64,000 nt of DNA from Bretschneidera sinensis (GCA_023935145.1 CM043698.1:143510001-143574000); one strand, 5' to 3'; numbered from the stretch's first letter, positions 48,710-63,399 are shown. A program made the numbers and translations. The notes: a model not told the origin generated them from the sequence alone.

Positions 48710-49475
48710 AAAAATCAGATGAAGTCCTTGAATTTTAATATAAAATCAAATCAACAAACATCAAAGTTTATGGTAAAAATATTTTAAGTAATAATTGCAT
48801 ACCCAATCCAAACATCCAGAAAAACTTCCTGCAAAACTCAATCATAATTGTATGAAAACTTGTGTGGTAATTACCATTTAAATTTTCAGAGTGTTCAAAG
48901 CGAGTGTTTAAATATCACAACTCGAACAATTTAAAGAGAACAACCATTAATTGTTGGTTGCATAACCACATGATAAACTCTTAATAATTACTAGAATTCA
49001 CTTTGTTTAAACAAAGAAACGCAATTAAAATAACATATACTCAAAGCTAATGGAGGCATAATTTAATATGAGTAATTCCATAAACTCATATCTTAAACGA
49101 GTAATTCGGTAGCAAGTACTCACTACTTAAACATTTGAATTTTCTAAATATATTGTGTTACTTAGGCGGATTTTTTCTTCTTCATTTTTTTGAATTTTTA
49201 ATGATGCAATCCCTTTATTTTAATTTCTCTTCATTATCTCCTAAAATTTGATTGTCTAACTTTGAAATAGTTCAAAAATTATTTGATAACATTTTTTAAT
49301 TGTTAAAGATTGATTATTTTATTCGAATATAAAATATTAGATTAATTTTTTAATTGCTTTGACATACACAATAAATATTTTATTAGTTTGAGAACATTTA
49401 AAGAGCGATTTACAAAGATATTGTTATCGTATTCATAAAATACAAGAAAATAAAATCTTAGATTAAAATTTTAAG
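48710..49475. other. AT-rich spacer, unit D
   Basis: No gene; corresponds to 5320-6083. Confidence 0.5.
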
Positions 49476-50350
49476 GGGTAGTGATATTGACACTCCATGA
49501 ATAGTTATCAGCACTCTATTTTTTTCTTCTAAAACTTACAATAGTGCCCATGATAAAAGTTAGATACACAATTTGACTTCTAAATTATAATTACTACTGT
49601 GTATTTTCTTTACAAGTTTCTGTGATACAAAATATTATATTAATTACATTCTTTCTTCGTTTTTTTTGTACTTTTCTCACTTTTGTTTTCTTCTGTTTTT
49701 CCTTCAATTTTTGTTAGAGACACGAATTAAACTTTTACGTGAAAAATATTGATCCTACTGAATGCAAATGATCCAACTTCTGAAAGTCTTCTTAATATTT
49801 ACTATTTTCAGCTAATAATTCTAATTAAGTTGATTAATAAGAGCCATTAATTCTATAATCTTGAGAGTTATTAATATTCAATGTATAACACATATTCCGT
49901 CAATTGAATATCTAATATTATGAAAAAGGTGAAGAAAGTTTTAAAATTAATATTACAGGGTTGAAGACAAAGATTTTGATAATAGAAGAACCAAAACACT
50001 GTTGGAGCCTTTGGACACCCTAATTTTTGAGTAACACCTTTTGTGTTCAACTACATACGGAGTCATTTTGGTGTTAGAGACATTTTAATTTGACATGATT
50101 TACTTTCACTCTATGAAGAACTGAGATGATGAGATAGTGAGGGTAAAGATTTAGAGACGAAGAAAGTATAATTAATAGAAATTTTTGTATTATAAAAACT
50201 TGTAAAGAATATAAATGGCAGTAATGGTATTTCAAAGTCAAACGAGCACATAACTTTAATTAGGGGTATTATTGTAAGTTTTAGAAACAAAAAAAATAAT
50301 AATCGGAATGCCAATAATTAAAGATTTATGGAGTGTTGATATCGCTACGC
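49476..50350. mobile_element. TIR element in spacer (unit D copy)
   Basis: Copy of the 6084-6957 element; the right end has one change (GCTACGC for GCTACCC). Confidence 0.65.
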
Positions 50351-51260
50351 ATATTTTATTTGCTTACACAAACATGCTATAATATTTATTATATAAATTA
50401 AAGTGTATTTCATCTTACACAAGACCCAGTCCTATCAAAGACCTTATATTTTGTCAAGGAATTTCGTATTTAAATTTAAATATGATTTATTATTAAGATA
50501 GTTTTATCAATGTCTTATTTAATATAATCATTATAGTATTAAAAGTTCATATGCATTCAATACTCAATTATTTAAAACTCCATTTAATTTTGATGGTACG
50601 CACAAAATGTAGTTCCCTTTTGAGATTGAACAAGTTTCCCAATCAGTATTAGGTGTAGTATAAGATGCCACTGTGACTCAAATAATTTAAAAATTCAGTT
50701 TAAAAATTCTCATCCTCCATCAAACTTAAATAATTCCCTCCAGCCTGCAACGAGAGAGTTTTTTGTAATTTAATATTTCTATTATTAGAGAGAAAGGAAG
50801 CAGAGAAGAATGGAGATAGAAAACTTTCTAGGGTTGTTTTTTTATAAGAAAAAAAGTGTAGAACAAAGGACTATGTACAAGATAGGCTGCAATAAAATCT
50901 ATACGGTGAATCTCATTTACAAAATAGTTTCCTCCAGCCAAAAAAAGAGAGAGTATTAAGCCAACAATCTTTAAGAAAATAAATCGATCTTTCCACCCTG
51001 TCAAAAATCTCTCCTATTACTTTATAAGCTAACCACAAATGGAGGATGGGATCAAGGTGATGTGCTTCTTCTTTTCACTTGAAGATTGAAAAATTGTTCC
51101 ATGCCCAAATCTCCTGAACCACAGACTCACTACTCAAGGCAATAAAGCCCCAAAACCCGATAAATTTAAAACAATGAAAAACAGCCCGATAAGCCATGAA
51201 TTTGTCATTGATTTGACAACTTCCGTACCACTCCTAGAAATGAGTCATATAGGCAATATA
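50351..51260. other. AT-rich spacer between the TIR element and MITE-like element, unit D
   Basis: No gene; corresponds to 6958-7867. Confidence 0.5.
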
Positions 51261-51475
51261 TAGGGCTGTAAATCGGCCCAGGCCGACCGAGCTCGACTTT
51301 TAGCTCACTCAAACTCACTGATAACGCTTCATGAGCCAATCTCGAGCAGAATTTTAGCTCATTAAATTCTTGTGTCGAGCATGAGAATAGTGTGGCTTGC
51401 CTCAATAACACTCGAGCATTTTCAGCTCGTTACTTTCCAAGCTGAGCAATCAATACAATTAGTCTCAGCTCGATT
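51261..51475. mobile_element. MITE-like element (unit D copy)
   Basis: Copy of the element at 7868-8085, starting TAGGGCTGTAAATCGG. Confidence 0.45.
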
Positions 51476-54400
51476 TAAATTAAAATATGAATATATTTAT
51501 ATACTGTTATACATATATAAAACTCCCATACAAGTTTTACAATATAGGAAATAAAAGTCAACTTTACTTCAAGGGAAAAACTTACATTTAAAATAAAAAA
51601 AAGGGGAAAACTTACATAAAAAAGTACTTCAAGCAAAAAACTACCATATATATAGTCTTATATAGTTACTAGGGCTTTTATGTTCAACTCTTCTTTTTGT
51701 CATTGAGCTCAATATCATATCTCATAACAATATCATACCTATACCATTCCAAGGTACAACTGCACCCCCAAAATAAACTCTAAACAATGGCTTAAACCTT
51801 CTAAGAGTAGTTACTTTATCATGCTAGAGCTTCTGATTCGATCCACCAGCTTGGGCCTTTTGTAGTCCTATGACCAGTTTCCCCTCTGGTTCCTTCCGAT
51901 AAAATGTAACTGCAAAGTCCACCACTCATGGTCACTATCTCTTCATACATCAAATAGTAACTCACAAGTGCATTAAGTAAACACTTTAAAAACTTTCAAA
52001 ATGTTTTTCAGGTAAGATACAGAAAACTATTAAAGATTAATCAAGGTGCATGAAAGAAAGAACTAAAATGATATTGCTATTATTTAAAAAATTTAAATAC
52101 GTAATTTCATTACACAGGATTCGTAGAAAGTGAAATGTGTTTATATATGCAAAATTGAGCTCAAAATAACTACTTGATTGTGACTAAAAGAGTAAGATGT
52201 GATGGCAGAAATAAGAGTGATAATTCAAATTAGAAAACATAATTATCAAGATTACCTGAGCATTACTGAAGCTAGAATTACATGAATTACCTTTGTCACC
52301 GGATTTACCATCCATCAAAGTCATGTACCCTCTGAGCCCTTCTAAGTTGTAAGTCTTTCTGCTATTGAGAGGCCGAGAGTAGTAGTTAAACTGCCACTCA
52401 AGGCATGTTGTATCCTGGACTCTAATTGGAATTTTTTTGCCCCGCAGAAATTTTAGGGAAGAAAGCCTGCATTATTTAGTATCTATTACCACAAAAGACT
52501 TTAAATCCAAGGTCTACTAGACACTATAACAAGACCATATGTCATTTCTCATAAATCAATTAGTTTAATGACCATGCAGAGCCATTAAACAAAAGGGAAA
52601 CTGGTAGAGGGGAGTAGCCTTTCTACTTTCCTCCTCCCTAAGCATGGTTTTAGTTATTACAATCATCATCATCTTAACATAGAGACTTACCTCCGCATGC
52701 TTTTTCGGAATCAACATGCGACCCGTCCTGGGATCAGAATCAGTTGCAGTCAAGATTTTATTGAATAAAGAGACAAGTTGATGCTCTCTGGCTTCTATAG
52801 GCTTCTGACCATTTGGTTCAGAGGTTGATGATGTTGGATTGGCCCCACAGTTTCCTGCAACTGAACATCAACATAGAGTTAGTAGTCAATGAAAAACAAT
52901 GATCATCCAGTATAACAGCTTAAAATTGCAAGCTATAAATATACTTTCTGATAAAAAAAGACCGCACTTCAATGGAATCATAACTGGTGATGTAGAACCA
53001 CAAGCATAGTATCAACAGAGAGGGAGAAGAATTAAAAAGAAACCAAGAAACTAATACGGTGCAAATAACAGTGGAATCACAAAAAACCTCAAAAATAGGT
53101 ATTTATTCGTCAACCAATGCACTAATGTCCAAAACATAATAGAGTGCTCTTATATATGCACAAAAACCTAACTATAAAAGGAAACAAAATATTAAGTCCT
53201 CAAACAAATCAAAATCCCTCAAATAGAATCCCTAATTTTAAACCTATTTCTGTAATATTCCGTTTAAAATCCTTGATTAGTACTCCATAGTAATCACCCT
53301 TCTAGATAGAAGAGTCGGAAAGAAACACACAACTCCATGTTACTTCCTTGGTTTGTCACCAACAAGAAAAAAGAAAGAAGACTCTGAGCCCGCAATAGGT
53401 CACATTTAAATTCAAGACAAATTAGGTAGAACATTTAGCATAAGCTAAAAGCCTTTCAGTCCATCCAGGATTTTTATAATTTTCGAACTTATCTCCACCT
53501 TCCTTTAAAGCAAAGAGAGCAAAATAAAGGAATTTATCTTCCTTCCTCCTTAAAGCAATAAAATAAAGTTTTCCTCTTCTATAAGATATTTTTTTATTCA
53601 AACAGTACATCAACATTTTCTTGTATAAAATCTGGCATGACAGCTTAAAGCTTCAACAGATTGATTGAACAAATAGATTACCAATGTCCTTTAATTCAAA
53701 TGATGGGGTAGACTGTGGCCCAGAAATTTCTCTGTCCGAGTAAACAGGCAAGTCAACTCGAGAGGGGCCCCTCAATGATGAGCATTCCTCGCATTCTATG
53801 CCACCGACATCCAATATTATATGTGTATATCTTGACATAATGCAACCACAGTGAATTGCCTGGGCAGGAAAATGAAGCATTAGCGTATAGAGAATATAGA
53901 GTAGTAATCAAAAGCAAGTTCTTTGACTAAGAATGATCAGGATATAAACCCACAGGAGAGAGACACAATATGACCGCCCATAAAGGCCAGCAAGGGGAAA
54001 ATGTGCAAAAGCATTAAAAAGTTCAAGATACCTTTTCGCAAGTAACACAATTTCTCCAGCCATCATCATTCAAGTGAAAGATATTGCAAAATCTTCCCTC
54101 CTCATAAGCAGAGCTGAATTTACAAAAGACTTAAGTCAATTAATAATAAACAGTGTGGGAAAGGAAGAAGATTCAATCAAATTTATAATCCCATCACAAG
54201 CTTTACCATGAAGACAATAAAGACGCACAAGTGAAAATAAAACGAGTACTTTGTCGGGAGTACAGACAATTCATCTAATAGGAAATATTAAAATTTATAA
54301 ACTTGTTCGCATGTGATGTGGAGTCAAAATCTAATTCTGCAACTAAGATCCCTCCAGAATATAAAGTTATGCATTAAAGGTGATCACACCAAATAAGGGC

Positions 54401-54549
54401 AGTTATGATAGAGGAGAGAAAAGAAGAAAAAGTAAAAGAAAGACAAAGAAACTTCGTAGCGAAAAACCTTATTGAAACAACTTATGTTTGTGAATGGTGA
54501 AATATCTGAAAGATTTGCTTATGCAAAGTCACGAAGTTACTATTCATGT

Positions 54550-54700
54550 CAAACGCGTGCACGTACATGTGCACACAAAAATATGCATGTGCGCATACAT
54601 GCGCATAAAAAAACATTCATCGACACGTATATGCACACACAAAAGGATGCACGTGTACGTGCATGCGCACACAAAACATACTCAAGCACACAATAACATG
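54550..54700. repeat. Intron 1 minisatellite (unit E)
   Basis: About four ~32-bp repeats with TGCATG near 54,584 and 54,660. Confidence 0.8.
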
Positions 54701-55114
54701 TGTTGACACAACAATATCTTCAATGAAAAAAGCATCAGGAACAGGCAACACATTCTGGTATAAGGAAAAGCAATAGACATAAGGAAAAGAAATCTTAAAA
54801 TAGACATCAGTTTCTTGCAATCAACAATCCAGAAATGTGAACTTGAATATATTGGAGATGTAATAAAATCGAACTGATGCCTGATGAAGAGACACATCTT
54901 TGAAAATATCATTTTCTCGCAAAGTGATGGAGCAAATGAATAAAAAGAGAAAGAGGACCACTCATATCGTAAAACATCAAAAGACACCTAATACTACTTT
55001 TAGAGAAAAACTTAGATTAGATAGTTTAACACAATTCTTTTATGCCACATTTCATTTGATTTGTGGATTAAATAATGGAGAAACCAGCAAGCCCATTTAC
55101 CTGATATTCTATTA

Positions 55115-56994
55115 TTATTCAGATTATACACACATAAGAAAGATAATGCGTGAGAATTTTGTTTACATTAAGAAACTAATAGTATACCTATGTAATTTAA
55201 TAACTTCCTTAGCTAAAATGCCTCTGCAGTACATAACTTCCAAAGAAGGTCTTACTATAGTCATAAAAGGACAAATATTTTATATGTAATAAGTGAATTA
55301 TTTCTTCGTAATAAGTGTTGGACTAACTAACTAATTTCATAATTTAGCACTCACACACTCACATACTTGCAACATAATGTTGGTAACACAACATCCAAAC
55401 TACATATTTAAATTTTATCAATTCAATCTATTGCAGACTTTGCATAACAGTGATAATATTAACTGAGCAGAAGTCATACATGTCTACATGTATAATAAGA
55501 CATGAATAGCAAAACACGTGTGTGAAAAATTTACAACCAACAGTGGCCCATAACAGCCTAGCAAACATTAGCTAAATGCATTCAGAACTTGACGAGGCAT
55601 TTGGAATCGAAACAATCATTTCATTGTATTATTGGTATCTATCTATTTTCCTACCTTTTAACCTAATGACCTAAAAAATTAATAATATTCACTATTCAAT
55701 AAAAAATTGTTTATACTCAACAAAAGGGTAATGGAAAGGGGAAGTAGAGTGAAGAGAAACGGTTTTAGGCAAGAATTCTTTGGAGGACAGATAAACTACC
55801 GATTTAATACTACAATCAAGGTACAAAACGATAAAGTGGTTGCAGCATTATTTTAAATAGAAGAAAAAGGATGTTGTTTTAATATGTGAAGCTAGAACAA
55901 GATCATTTCACAACAAAACTATAAATGCAAAATGGTAACTTACTAAAAAAATATGGAAAAACGGTAAGGTTAACATTTACCAACCACGCTGAAAAACAGT
56001 TTTGCTTACCTTTTTCTTTTCCTGATAGTACAAAGAAAATAAATCATTCTTGAAAAAATAAATACCATTAACACAAATTCCAGTACATAACTTCGGCTAA
56101 ATTCTTTTTTTTTTTTTTTGTAGTGCGACCAAGGCAGTGTCAAATTCATTTTAAGCTAAGAGGAAAAGTTTCTCTGTTCGATTGTTAATTAACTATTTAA
56201 TTCGCATTAAACTTGGTCCTACTTAATGATGGGTTGAATATATGAATTTTTCAGCATAGAACAAAAATTTGTCTATCATATATCCTTTTCTTCTGAAAAT
56301 TATAAATCATTTAATATATACCTATTTCACTCTCTTGTCCACAAATTCAAAGCATTAGCAATAATGACTACAGCAGGAAGAAGTTAAAAAAGAAGGAACT
56401 ACAACATATCAATGGCCTAATAATATACTGGTTTTCTTCCTCCTTCGCTGAGAACCATTCTGCCTTCTTCTAAACAGGGAAAAAAAAATTGAATTGTGAA
56501 TTGGATGAGTTTTCCACTGATCCCATATCACAAGATCTAATGATTTGGGAAATTGATGATACTTTTAGTTTTAGCTAATTAATTTGAGATGGAGTCTTGA
56601 GAAAGAAAGCAAGAGTACCATCAGTAGTAAGGTCTATTGTGGTAAACCTTCCACTGTTTGTTAATAAAACTGACCGACTAGAGGGACATAAAAGATGGAT
56701 TCTATCAAGTATAAACTTGTTCTAATCTAAGTTAGTACGCTCATGAGCTTGACCATATTTCACTGTCAAGAAATTATTGAAGGCTCCCATCTTCAAGTTT
56801 GACACAAACATAGGTACATAGTTTGGTTCTTCCTAAGTCGTGAACGAGTGTCAATCATTTATTACTAAATTTGTAAGGAGAGTGGGAGTTACTACTGCAC
56901 CTTCCTTAAGGCCACCCTGTTAGACTTACCTTGGTTACTAGAACTACATTGCAGTGAGGAGACAACTTCAAAAATGTTCAACTCTATAGCATTC
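55115..56994. other. Intron 1 of g5, no gene seen
   Basis: Conserved intron sequence shared by all units. Confidence 0.6.
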
Positions 56995-59000
56995 AAAAAG
57001 GTTTCTATATGATTTCTATAAAACACGAAAACGAGTTCACCACCATAAGATATTAGTGGTTGTTAGCTATTATAATTTCACTAAAAAGATATCACAATTA
57101 GCATCAAATTTTTCAACCAAATTTATTTGCTGCAAAAACTATAGTTTTTTTTTAGTGTAATTTTATTTCATTTCAACAAACTTAACTCATTGCAACATCA
57201 TTGCTTTCTGTTGCCATATTCTTAATCTACTGCAGCATCATGGTGTCATGGTGCTACTCGTCTAGCTTATGGCAACATTTTTCTTTCATGCTGCTATTAA
57301 CCTATTGCAACATCATTATTTCTTGTTGCTATATAACAAATTTCATTTGGGTTACCCTCCAAGCCAAGAACAGATTCTTTTAAGTTATTTCACCCTTCCA
57401 AGATCAAAAGCCTTTTCATGCAGTTCTCATATTGCCCACAGCATAAGGATCATGATTACTTATCATCATTTATATATCTTTTCTCAAACAGAGTACAAAG
57501 TTATTTCAAAATATTTAGTTTCACTCAATGCTGGATGATTATTTAATACCTTAGGTTACCTACGTTTTGTACTATCATGACAGTATCATTCTTTCGTATT
57601 TGTAGATAAATATTAACATTTAACAATGCCGGCCCAAATTTTGATGATTGTTTTTAATAGAATCTACAATTTCATAGTTTCATCACAATTAAAGTACGTG
57701 TATGACATTTTTTAACGAAATATGTGCAAATAAAAGAATATGGTCCATTAAATCCTAGATAAATTTACGTAATCTCACACAGGTTTTTGTGCCACCTACA
57801 AAATTTTTATTAAAGGCAAGAGTTTTCCTTGTAATGTGTTTCTTCACACACCACATGAATGTGAATCCAAGATCCAAACACCCATAAAATCAGTCTTGAG
57901 CCTAATAGTGACAGCCTAAGAGAAGGAATCAATTGAAGAGGATCTCTATCGCAGGACTAAAATCTTCTATTGGTAGCAAATCAGATACTTCATCTAACCT
58001 GTAAATGCACCGATTCTTTTTTTGCCGGGGTGTTGGAGTGTTATCATGAATTCGCTCTTACCCAATTAAACAATTTATACAAGAATTACATCATCAAAAT
58101 ACAAAGAGAACACAAAAACTGAAAATTATCAACATCAACATTAAAAATAAAAGCAATGGAGCTGGCAACTAGTGCTGGTAAATGACAGCAACAAGAACAA
58201 TTTCAAGAGAGATCACTCCCCTCCTTTCCTTTATTATTCCTCTGTACAACATCTAGAATCTATAGTTCTTCCAGTTTCAACTACCACAAACACGAAGCAA
58301 CACAAGTATAGAAGGGACAACTACAGCAGTAGTCACATAGACTTCTTGCCCTTTACTCCTTCTGTTTCCTCTTCAACATGATTAAAAAGGACAGTTTTGA
58401 AGAAAAAAAAGAAAGCAACAATCATGGAACAAGAGTGAAGTGGAAAACAAGAGCCTCATACCATTACCCTATAATTAACTCCATGGGACAATTCAAACAG
58501 TGAGAAATATTACCTAATCATAGATTCATAGTTATAAGCACAATTTTTTGATAATTAAAATGTATAAATAGAAAGAAAAGCGCACCAAGGGGGTGCTACC
58601 CATGTACAAGGCCATAGTTATAAACACAATAGACGAACGAAAAGGGAATAATTGTAGTGATCCGACATAAAATATATGCAATTCAATATTGAATAAATGA
58701 ATATGATATTAGATGTTTGAATAGCCAAAAAGGAGATTACTGAAGAAAAATATGGCATCACTAAAACGACAAACTGGTTCAAGTAGATTATAAGACGAAA
58801 ATTACATACTTTATTGACAACTAATTAGGTGCTTTGTGTTTCATTCACCTTAATGCACTTCTTACTAACAATGGATCCATTAAATAATTACTAATGATGT
58901 TATTCACATTTTCAAAAATTTTATCAACACAAACTACTGCACATGAAGTATAACTTCCTACTCTGTTGCTATATATATATATCTACTTATAATGCCAAAC
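56995..59000. repeat. Extra ~2-kb intron 1 segment (unit E)
   Basis: Full copy of the segment at 45033-47014, including the TTGCAACATCATT-type repeats at 57,180-57,340. Confidence 0.65.
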
Positions 59001-60259
59001 AACTAATAGAACCATAAAAAGGAAAACCAGTATAATATCTCAAGCAATTTTTTGCTTTAGATGAAACAACTGAGCCGTGCAACTTCTAAATGAGACATAA
59101 TAACTGCATAAAAGTACAAACCTAAAAATTCCTCTGATAAAATCCACCAATATGAAGATAGTAAAAGTACAATAAGTCTATCTAGAAAAAAAAAAATTTT
59201 GTGCAAAGAAAAGGTTCATAAAGACTCACAAAGGCATGACATTTATCACGTCAATATTAAGGCATATATATTACAAGTTTATTCTCAATTTCAAAACAGT
59301 AAAATAAATTATTTTAATAGACATTGAACCAATATGCACCCATTAGAAATATTGAAACAATCCGAACAATAAAAATATGAGATATCAAAACAAAAAAAAA
59401 ATTGAAAACCATATAATTAAATTTCTTTGGAAAAAAAATTGTAGATCATAATCATCGTTGTGAGGCTTGCCTTCTTTTAGAAGGAACCTAAGATAATTAA
59501 ACTTTTGCTATCTTTTTATACATAAAAAAGGAATCGTTCAGGGGTAAAAATAATCATCAAAAGCAAGATAACAGAAATGACATCGAAAATAAAATGAGAG
59601 AGAAATAAAAACAAGTAAAATGCTTACGCGCATCGATCACAGATCATGGCATAACCTCCACTAGTCCGCCAGCCTTGTCTGTGTTCAATAGAGAAACAGT
59701 GGCAATAAAAACAGGTCGAGCCCATTGGTGATGAGGAGGTTGAAGAAGAAGCATCCATTGAATAAACCTAAAAAACTGAAAAATAGGCTTTCGTTTTTTT
59801 TTTCTTCTCTTTTGTTCTCTTTTTCTGTGTGGTAGTGAATACTGCATACTAAGAAACCTGTGCAGATAGAGAGAAAGAAGCAGATAGTGAGAGATAGAGA
59901 GAAGTGCCTATTTGGTATAAAGTGCTTTGATAGAGACATAATGAGAAGGAAAAAGATGGTCAATTTTGCAATCCTGACAGCAATCAAGGTCCACTGAACC
60001 AAGAGGATAAGTTGAGAAGAATTTCAAACTATTTAAGAAACATTTTTTTAATTTCCAAATTAGATGATTGGATTTTTGAGAATGTGAAATCAAACGGTTA
60101 GGATTCATTTTGTAAGTGAAGTCCAAATTAGCAGAATTTCCAAATATGAAAATTCAAATTGGTTTTTTGATTAACATGAAACAATATGAGTATCAAGTGG
60201 GCAATTTGCCACTTTTGTAAATAGTCAATATGGGCTACTAGATGATTGGGTTTATTGAA

Positions 60260-61068
60260 GTTAGTGGGCAGATGGTCAATTTGCTCTTTTAAAATTAAAA
60301 AATAGAAAAATCAGATGAAGTCCTTGAATTTTAATATAAAATCAAATCAACAAACATCAAAATTTAAGGTAAAAATAATTTAAGTAATAATTGCATACCC
60401 AATTCAAACATCCAGAAAAACTTCCTGCAAAACTGAATTATAATTGTATGAAAACTTGTGTGGTAATTACCATTTAAATTTTTAGAGTGTTCAAAGCGAG
60501 TGTTTAAATAGCACTACTCAAACAATTTAAAGAGAACAACTATTAGTTGTTGGTTGCATAACCACGTGATAAACTCTTAATAATTACTAGAATTCACTTT
60601 GTTTAAACAAAGAAACGCAATTAAAATAACATATACTCAAAGCTAATGCAGGCATAATTTAATATGAGTAATTCCATAAACTCATATCTTAAACGAGTAA
60701 TTCGGTAGCAAGTACTCACTACTTAAACATTTGAATTTTCTAAATATATTTGTTACTTAAGTGGATTTTTTGTTTCATTTTATTGAATTATTAATGATGC
60801 TATCCATTAATTTTAATTTCTCTTAATTATATCCTAAAATTTGATTGTTTAACTTTTAAATAGTTCAAAAATTATTTGATAACATTTTTTAATTTTTAAA
60901 GATTGATTATTTTATTCGAATATAAAATATTAGATTAATTTTTTAATTGCTTTTACATACACAATAAATATTTTATCAGTTTTAGAACATTTAAAGAGCA
61001 ATTTACAAAGATAATGTTATCGTATTCATAAAAGACAAGAAAATAAAATCTTAGATTAAAATTTTAAG
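60260..61068. other. AT-rich spacer, unit E
   Basis: No gene; corresponds to 5320-6083, more diverged than in D. Confidence 0.5.
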
Positions 61069-61942
61069 GGGTAGTGATATTGACACTCCACGAATAGTTA
61101 TCGGCACTCTATTTTTTTCTTCTAAAACTTACAATAGTGCCCATAATTAAAGTTAGATACACAATTTGACTTCTAAATTATAAATACTACCCACCTATTC
61201 TCTTTACAAGTTTCTATGATACAAAATATTATATTAATTACATTTTTTTTTCTCGTTTTTTTCTACTTTTCTCTCTTTTGTTTTCTACCATTTTTCCTTC
61301 AATTTTTGTTAGAGACACTAAATCAACTTTTACGAGAAAAATCTTGATCCTATTGAATGCAAATGATCCAACTTCTGAAAATCTTCTTAATATTTACTAT
61401 TTTCATCTAGTAATTCTAATTATGTTGATTAATAAGAGCCATTAATTCTATAATCTTAGGAGTTATTAATATTCAATGTAGAACACATATTCCGTCAATT
61501 GAATATCTAATATTATGAAAAAGGTGAAGAAAGAATTAAAATTAATATTACAGGGTTGAAGACAAAGATTTTAATGATTGAAGAACCAAAACACTGCTGG
61601 AGCCTTTGGACACCCTAATTTTTGAGTAAAACCTTTTGTGTTCAACTACATATGGAGACATTTTGGTGATAGAGATATTTGAATTTGACATGATTTACTT
61701 TTACTCTATGAAGAACCGAGATGATGAGATAGTAAGGGTAAAGATTTAGACATAAAGAAAGAATAATTAATAGAAATTTTTGTATTATAAAAACTTGTAA
61801 AGAATATAAATGGTAGTAATGGTGATTCAAAGTCAAAAGAGCATATAACTTTAATTAGGGATATTATTGTACGTTATAGAAACAAAAAATAATAATCGTA
61901 ATGCCAATAATTAATGATTTAGGAGTGTCGATATCCCCACCC
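61069..61942. mobile_element. TIR element in spacer (unit E copy)
   Basis: Copy of the 6084-6957 element. The right end is eroded (GTGTCGATATCCCCACCC). Confidence 0.6.
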
Positions 61943-62829
61943 ATATTTTATTTGCTTACACGAACATGCTATAATATTTATTATATAAATTAAAGTATAT
62001 TTCATCTTACACAAGACCCAATCTTATCAAGGAACTTATATTTTGTCAAGGAATTTTGTATTTAAATTTAAATATGATTTATTATTAAGATAGTTTTATC
62101 AATGTCTTATTTAATATAATCATTATATTATTAAAAGTTCATATGCATTCAATACTCAATTATTTAAAACTCCGTTTAATTTTGGTGGTACACACAAAAT
62201 GTAGTTCCCTTTCGAGATTGAACAAGTTTCCTAATCAATATTAGGTGTAGCATAAGATGCCACTGTGACTCAAATAATTTAAAAATTCAGTTAAAAAATT
62301 CTCATCCTCCATCAAACTTAAATAATTTCTTCCAGCCTACAACGAGAGAGTTTATTGTAGAGAGAAAGGAAGCAGAGAAGGATGGAGACAAAAAAAACTT
62401 TCTAGAGTTGTTTTTTTATAAGAAAAAAGTGCAGAACAAAGGACTATGTACAAGATAGGCTTCAATAAAATCCATAAGGTGAATCTCATTTACAAATTAG
62501 TTTCCTCCAGCCAAAAAAAGGGAGAGTATTAAGCCGACAATCTTTAAGAAAATCAATCGATCTTTCCACCTTGTCAAAAGCTCTCCTATTACTTTATAAG
62601 CTAACCACAAATGGAGGATGGGATCAAGGTGATGTGCTTCTTCTTTTCGCTTGAAGATTGAAAAATTGTTACCTGCCCAAATCTCCTGATCCACTGACTC
62701 ACTACTCAGGCAATAAAGCCCGAAAACTCGATAAATTTAAAACAATGGAAAACAGCCCGATAATCCATAAATTTGTTATTGATTTGACTTCTTCCGTACC
62801 ACTCCTGGAAATGAGTCATATAGCCAATA
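61943..62829. other. AT-rich spacer between the TIR element and MITE-like element, unit E
   Basis: No gene; corresponds to 6958-7867. Confidence 0.5.
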
Positions 62830-63050
62830 TGTATGGCAGTAAATCAGCTCAGGCCGCCCGAGCTCGACTTTTAGCTCACTCAAACTCGCTCATAACGCTT
62901 CATGAGCCAATCTCGAGCAGAATTTTAGCTCATAAAATTATTGTGCCGAGCTTGAGAGTAGTGTGGCTTGCCTCAATAACGCTCGAGCATTTTAAGCTCG
63001 TTGCTTTCCAGGCCGAGCATTCAATACAATTCGTCTCAGCTCAATTTAAA
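62830..63050. mobile_element. MITE-like element (unit E copy)
   Basis: Copy of the element at 7868-8085 with a mutated start (TATGGCAGTAAATC). Confidence 0.4.
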
Positions 63051-63399
63051 TTAAAATATGAATATATTTATAAACTGTTATACATATATAAAAATTCCCA
63101 TGCAAGTTTTACAATATAGGAAATAAAAGTCAACTTTATTTCAAGGGAAAAACTTACATTTAAAATAAAAAAGGGAAAAACTTACATAAAAAAGTACTTC
63201 AAGCAAAAAACTACCATATATATAGTCTTATATAGTTACTAGGGCTTTTATGTTCAACTCTTCTTATTGTCATTGAGCTCAATATCATATCTCATAACAA
63301 TATCATACCTATACCATTTCAGGTCCAAGGCACAACTGCACCCCCAAAATAAACTCTGAACAATGGCTTAAACCTTCTAAAAGTAGATACTTTATCACA

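Larger units (their letters stand above)
41583..53307. repeat. Tandem unit D of the VAL-like array
   Basis: Exons 3-1 of g4, spacer, and exons 6-4 of g5. It is nearly identical to unit A over the upstream segment and spacer (for example 5054-5272 and 48445-48663 give the same translations on both strands). Confidence 0.9.
51824..59758 (-). pseudogene. g5: VAL-like zinc/B3 gene with B3 frameshift
   Basis: Exons: 59628-59758, 54032-54113, 53682-53859, 52691-52854, 52291-52466, 51824-51909. Exons 1-4 and 6 are open with consensus splice sites. Exon 5 is 176 rather than 175 bases: a run of seven T (52432-52438) stands where other copies have TTCGTT, adding one base. The frame then hits a TAG four codons later, removing nearly all of the B3 domain after FFPKISAGQ. 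Other replacements in exon 5 (Gly to Cys, Ser to Arg, Pro to Ser) suggest relaxed constraint. About 385 bp upstream, including the exon-like segment, are also deleted. If the extra T were an assembly error, the gene would read through. Confidence 0.85.
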
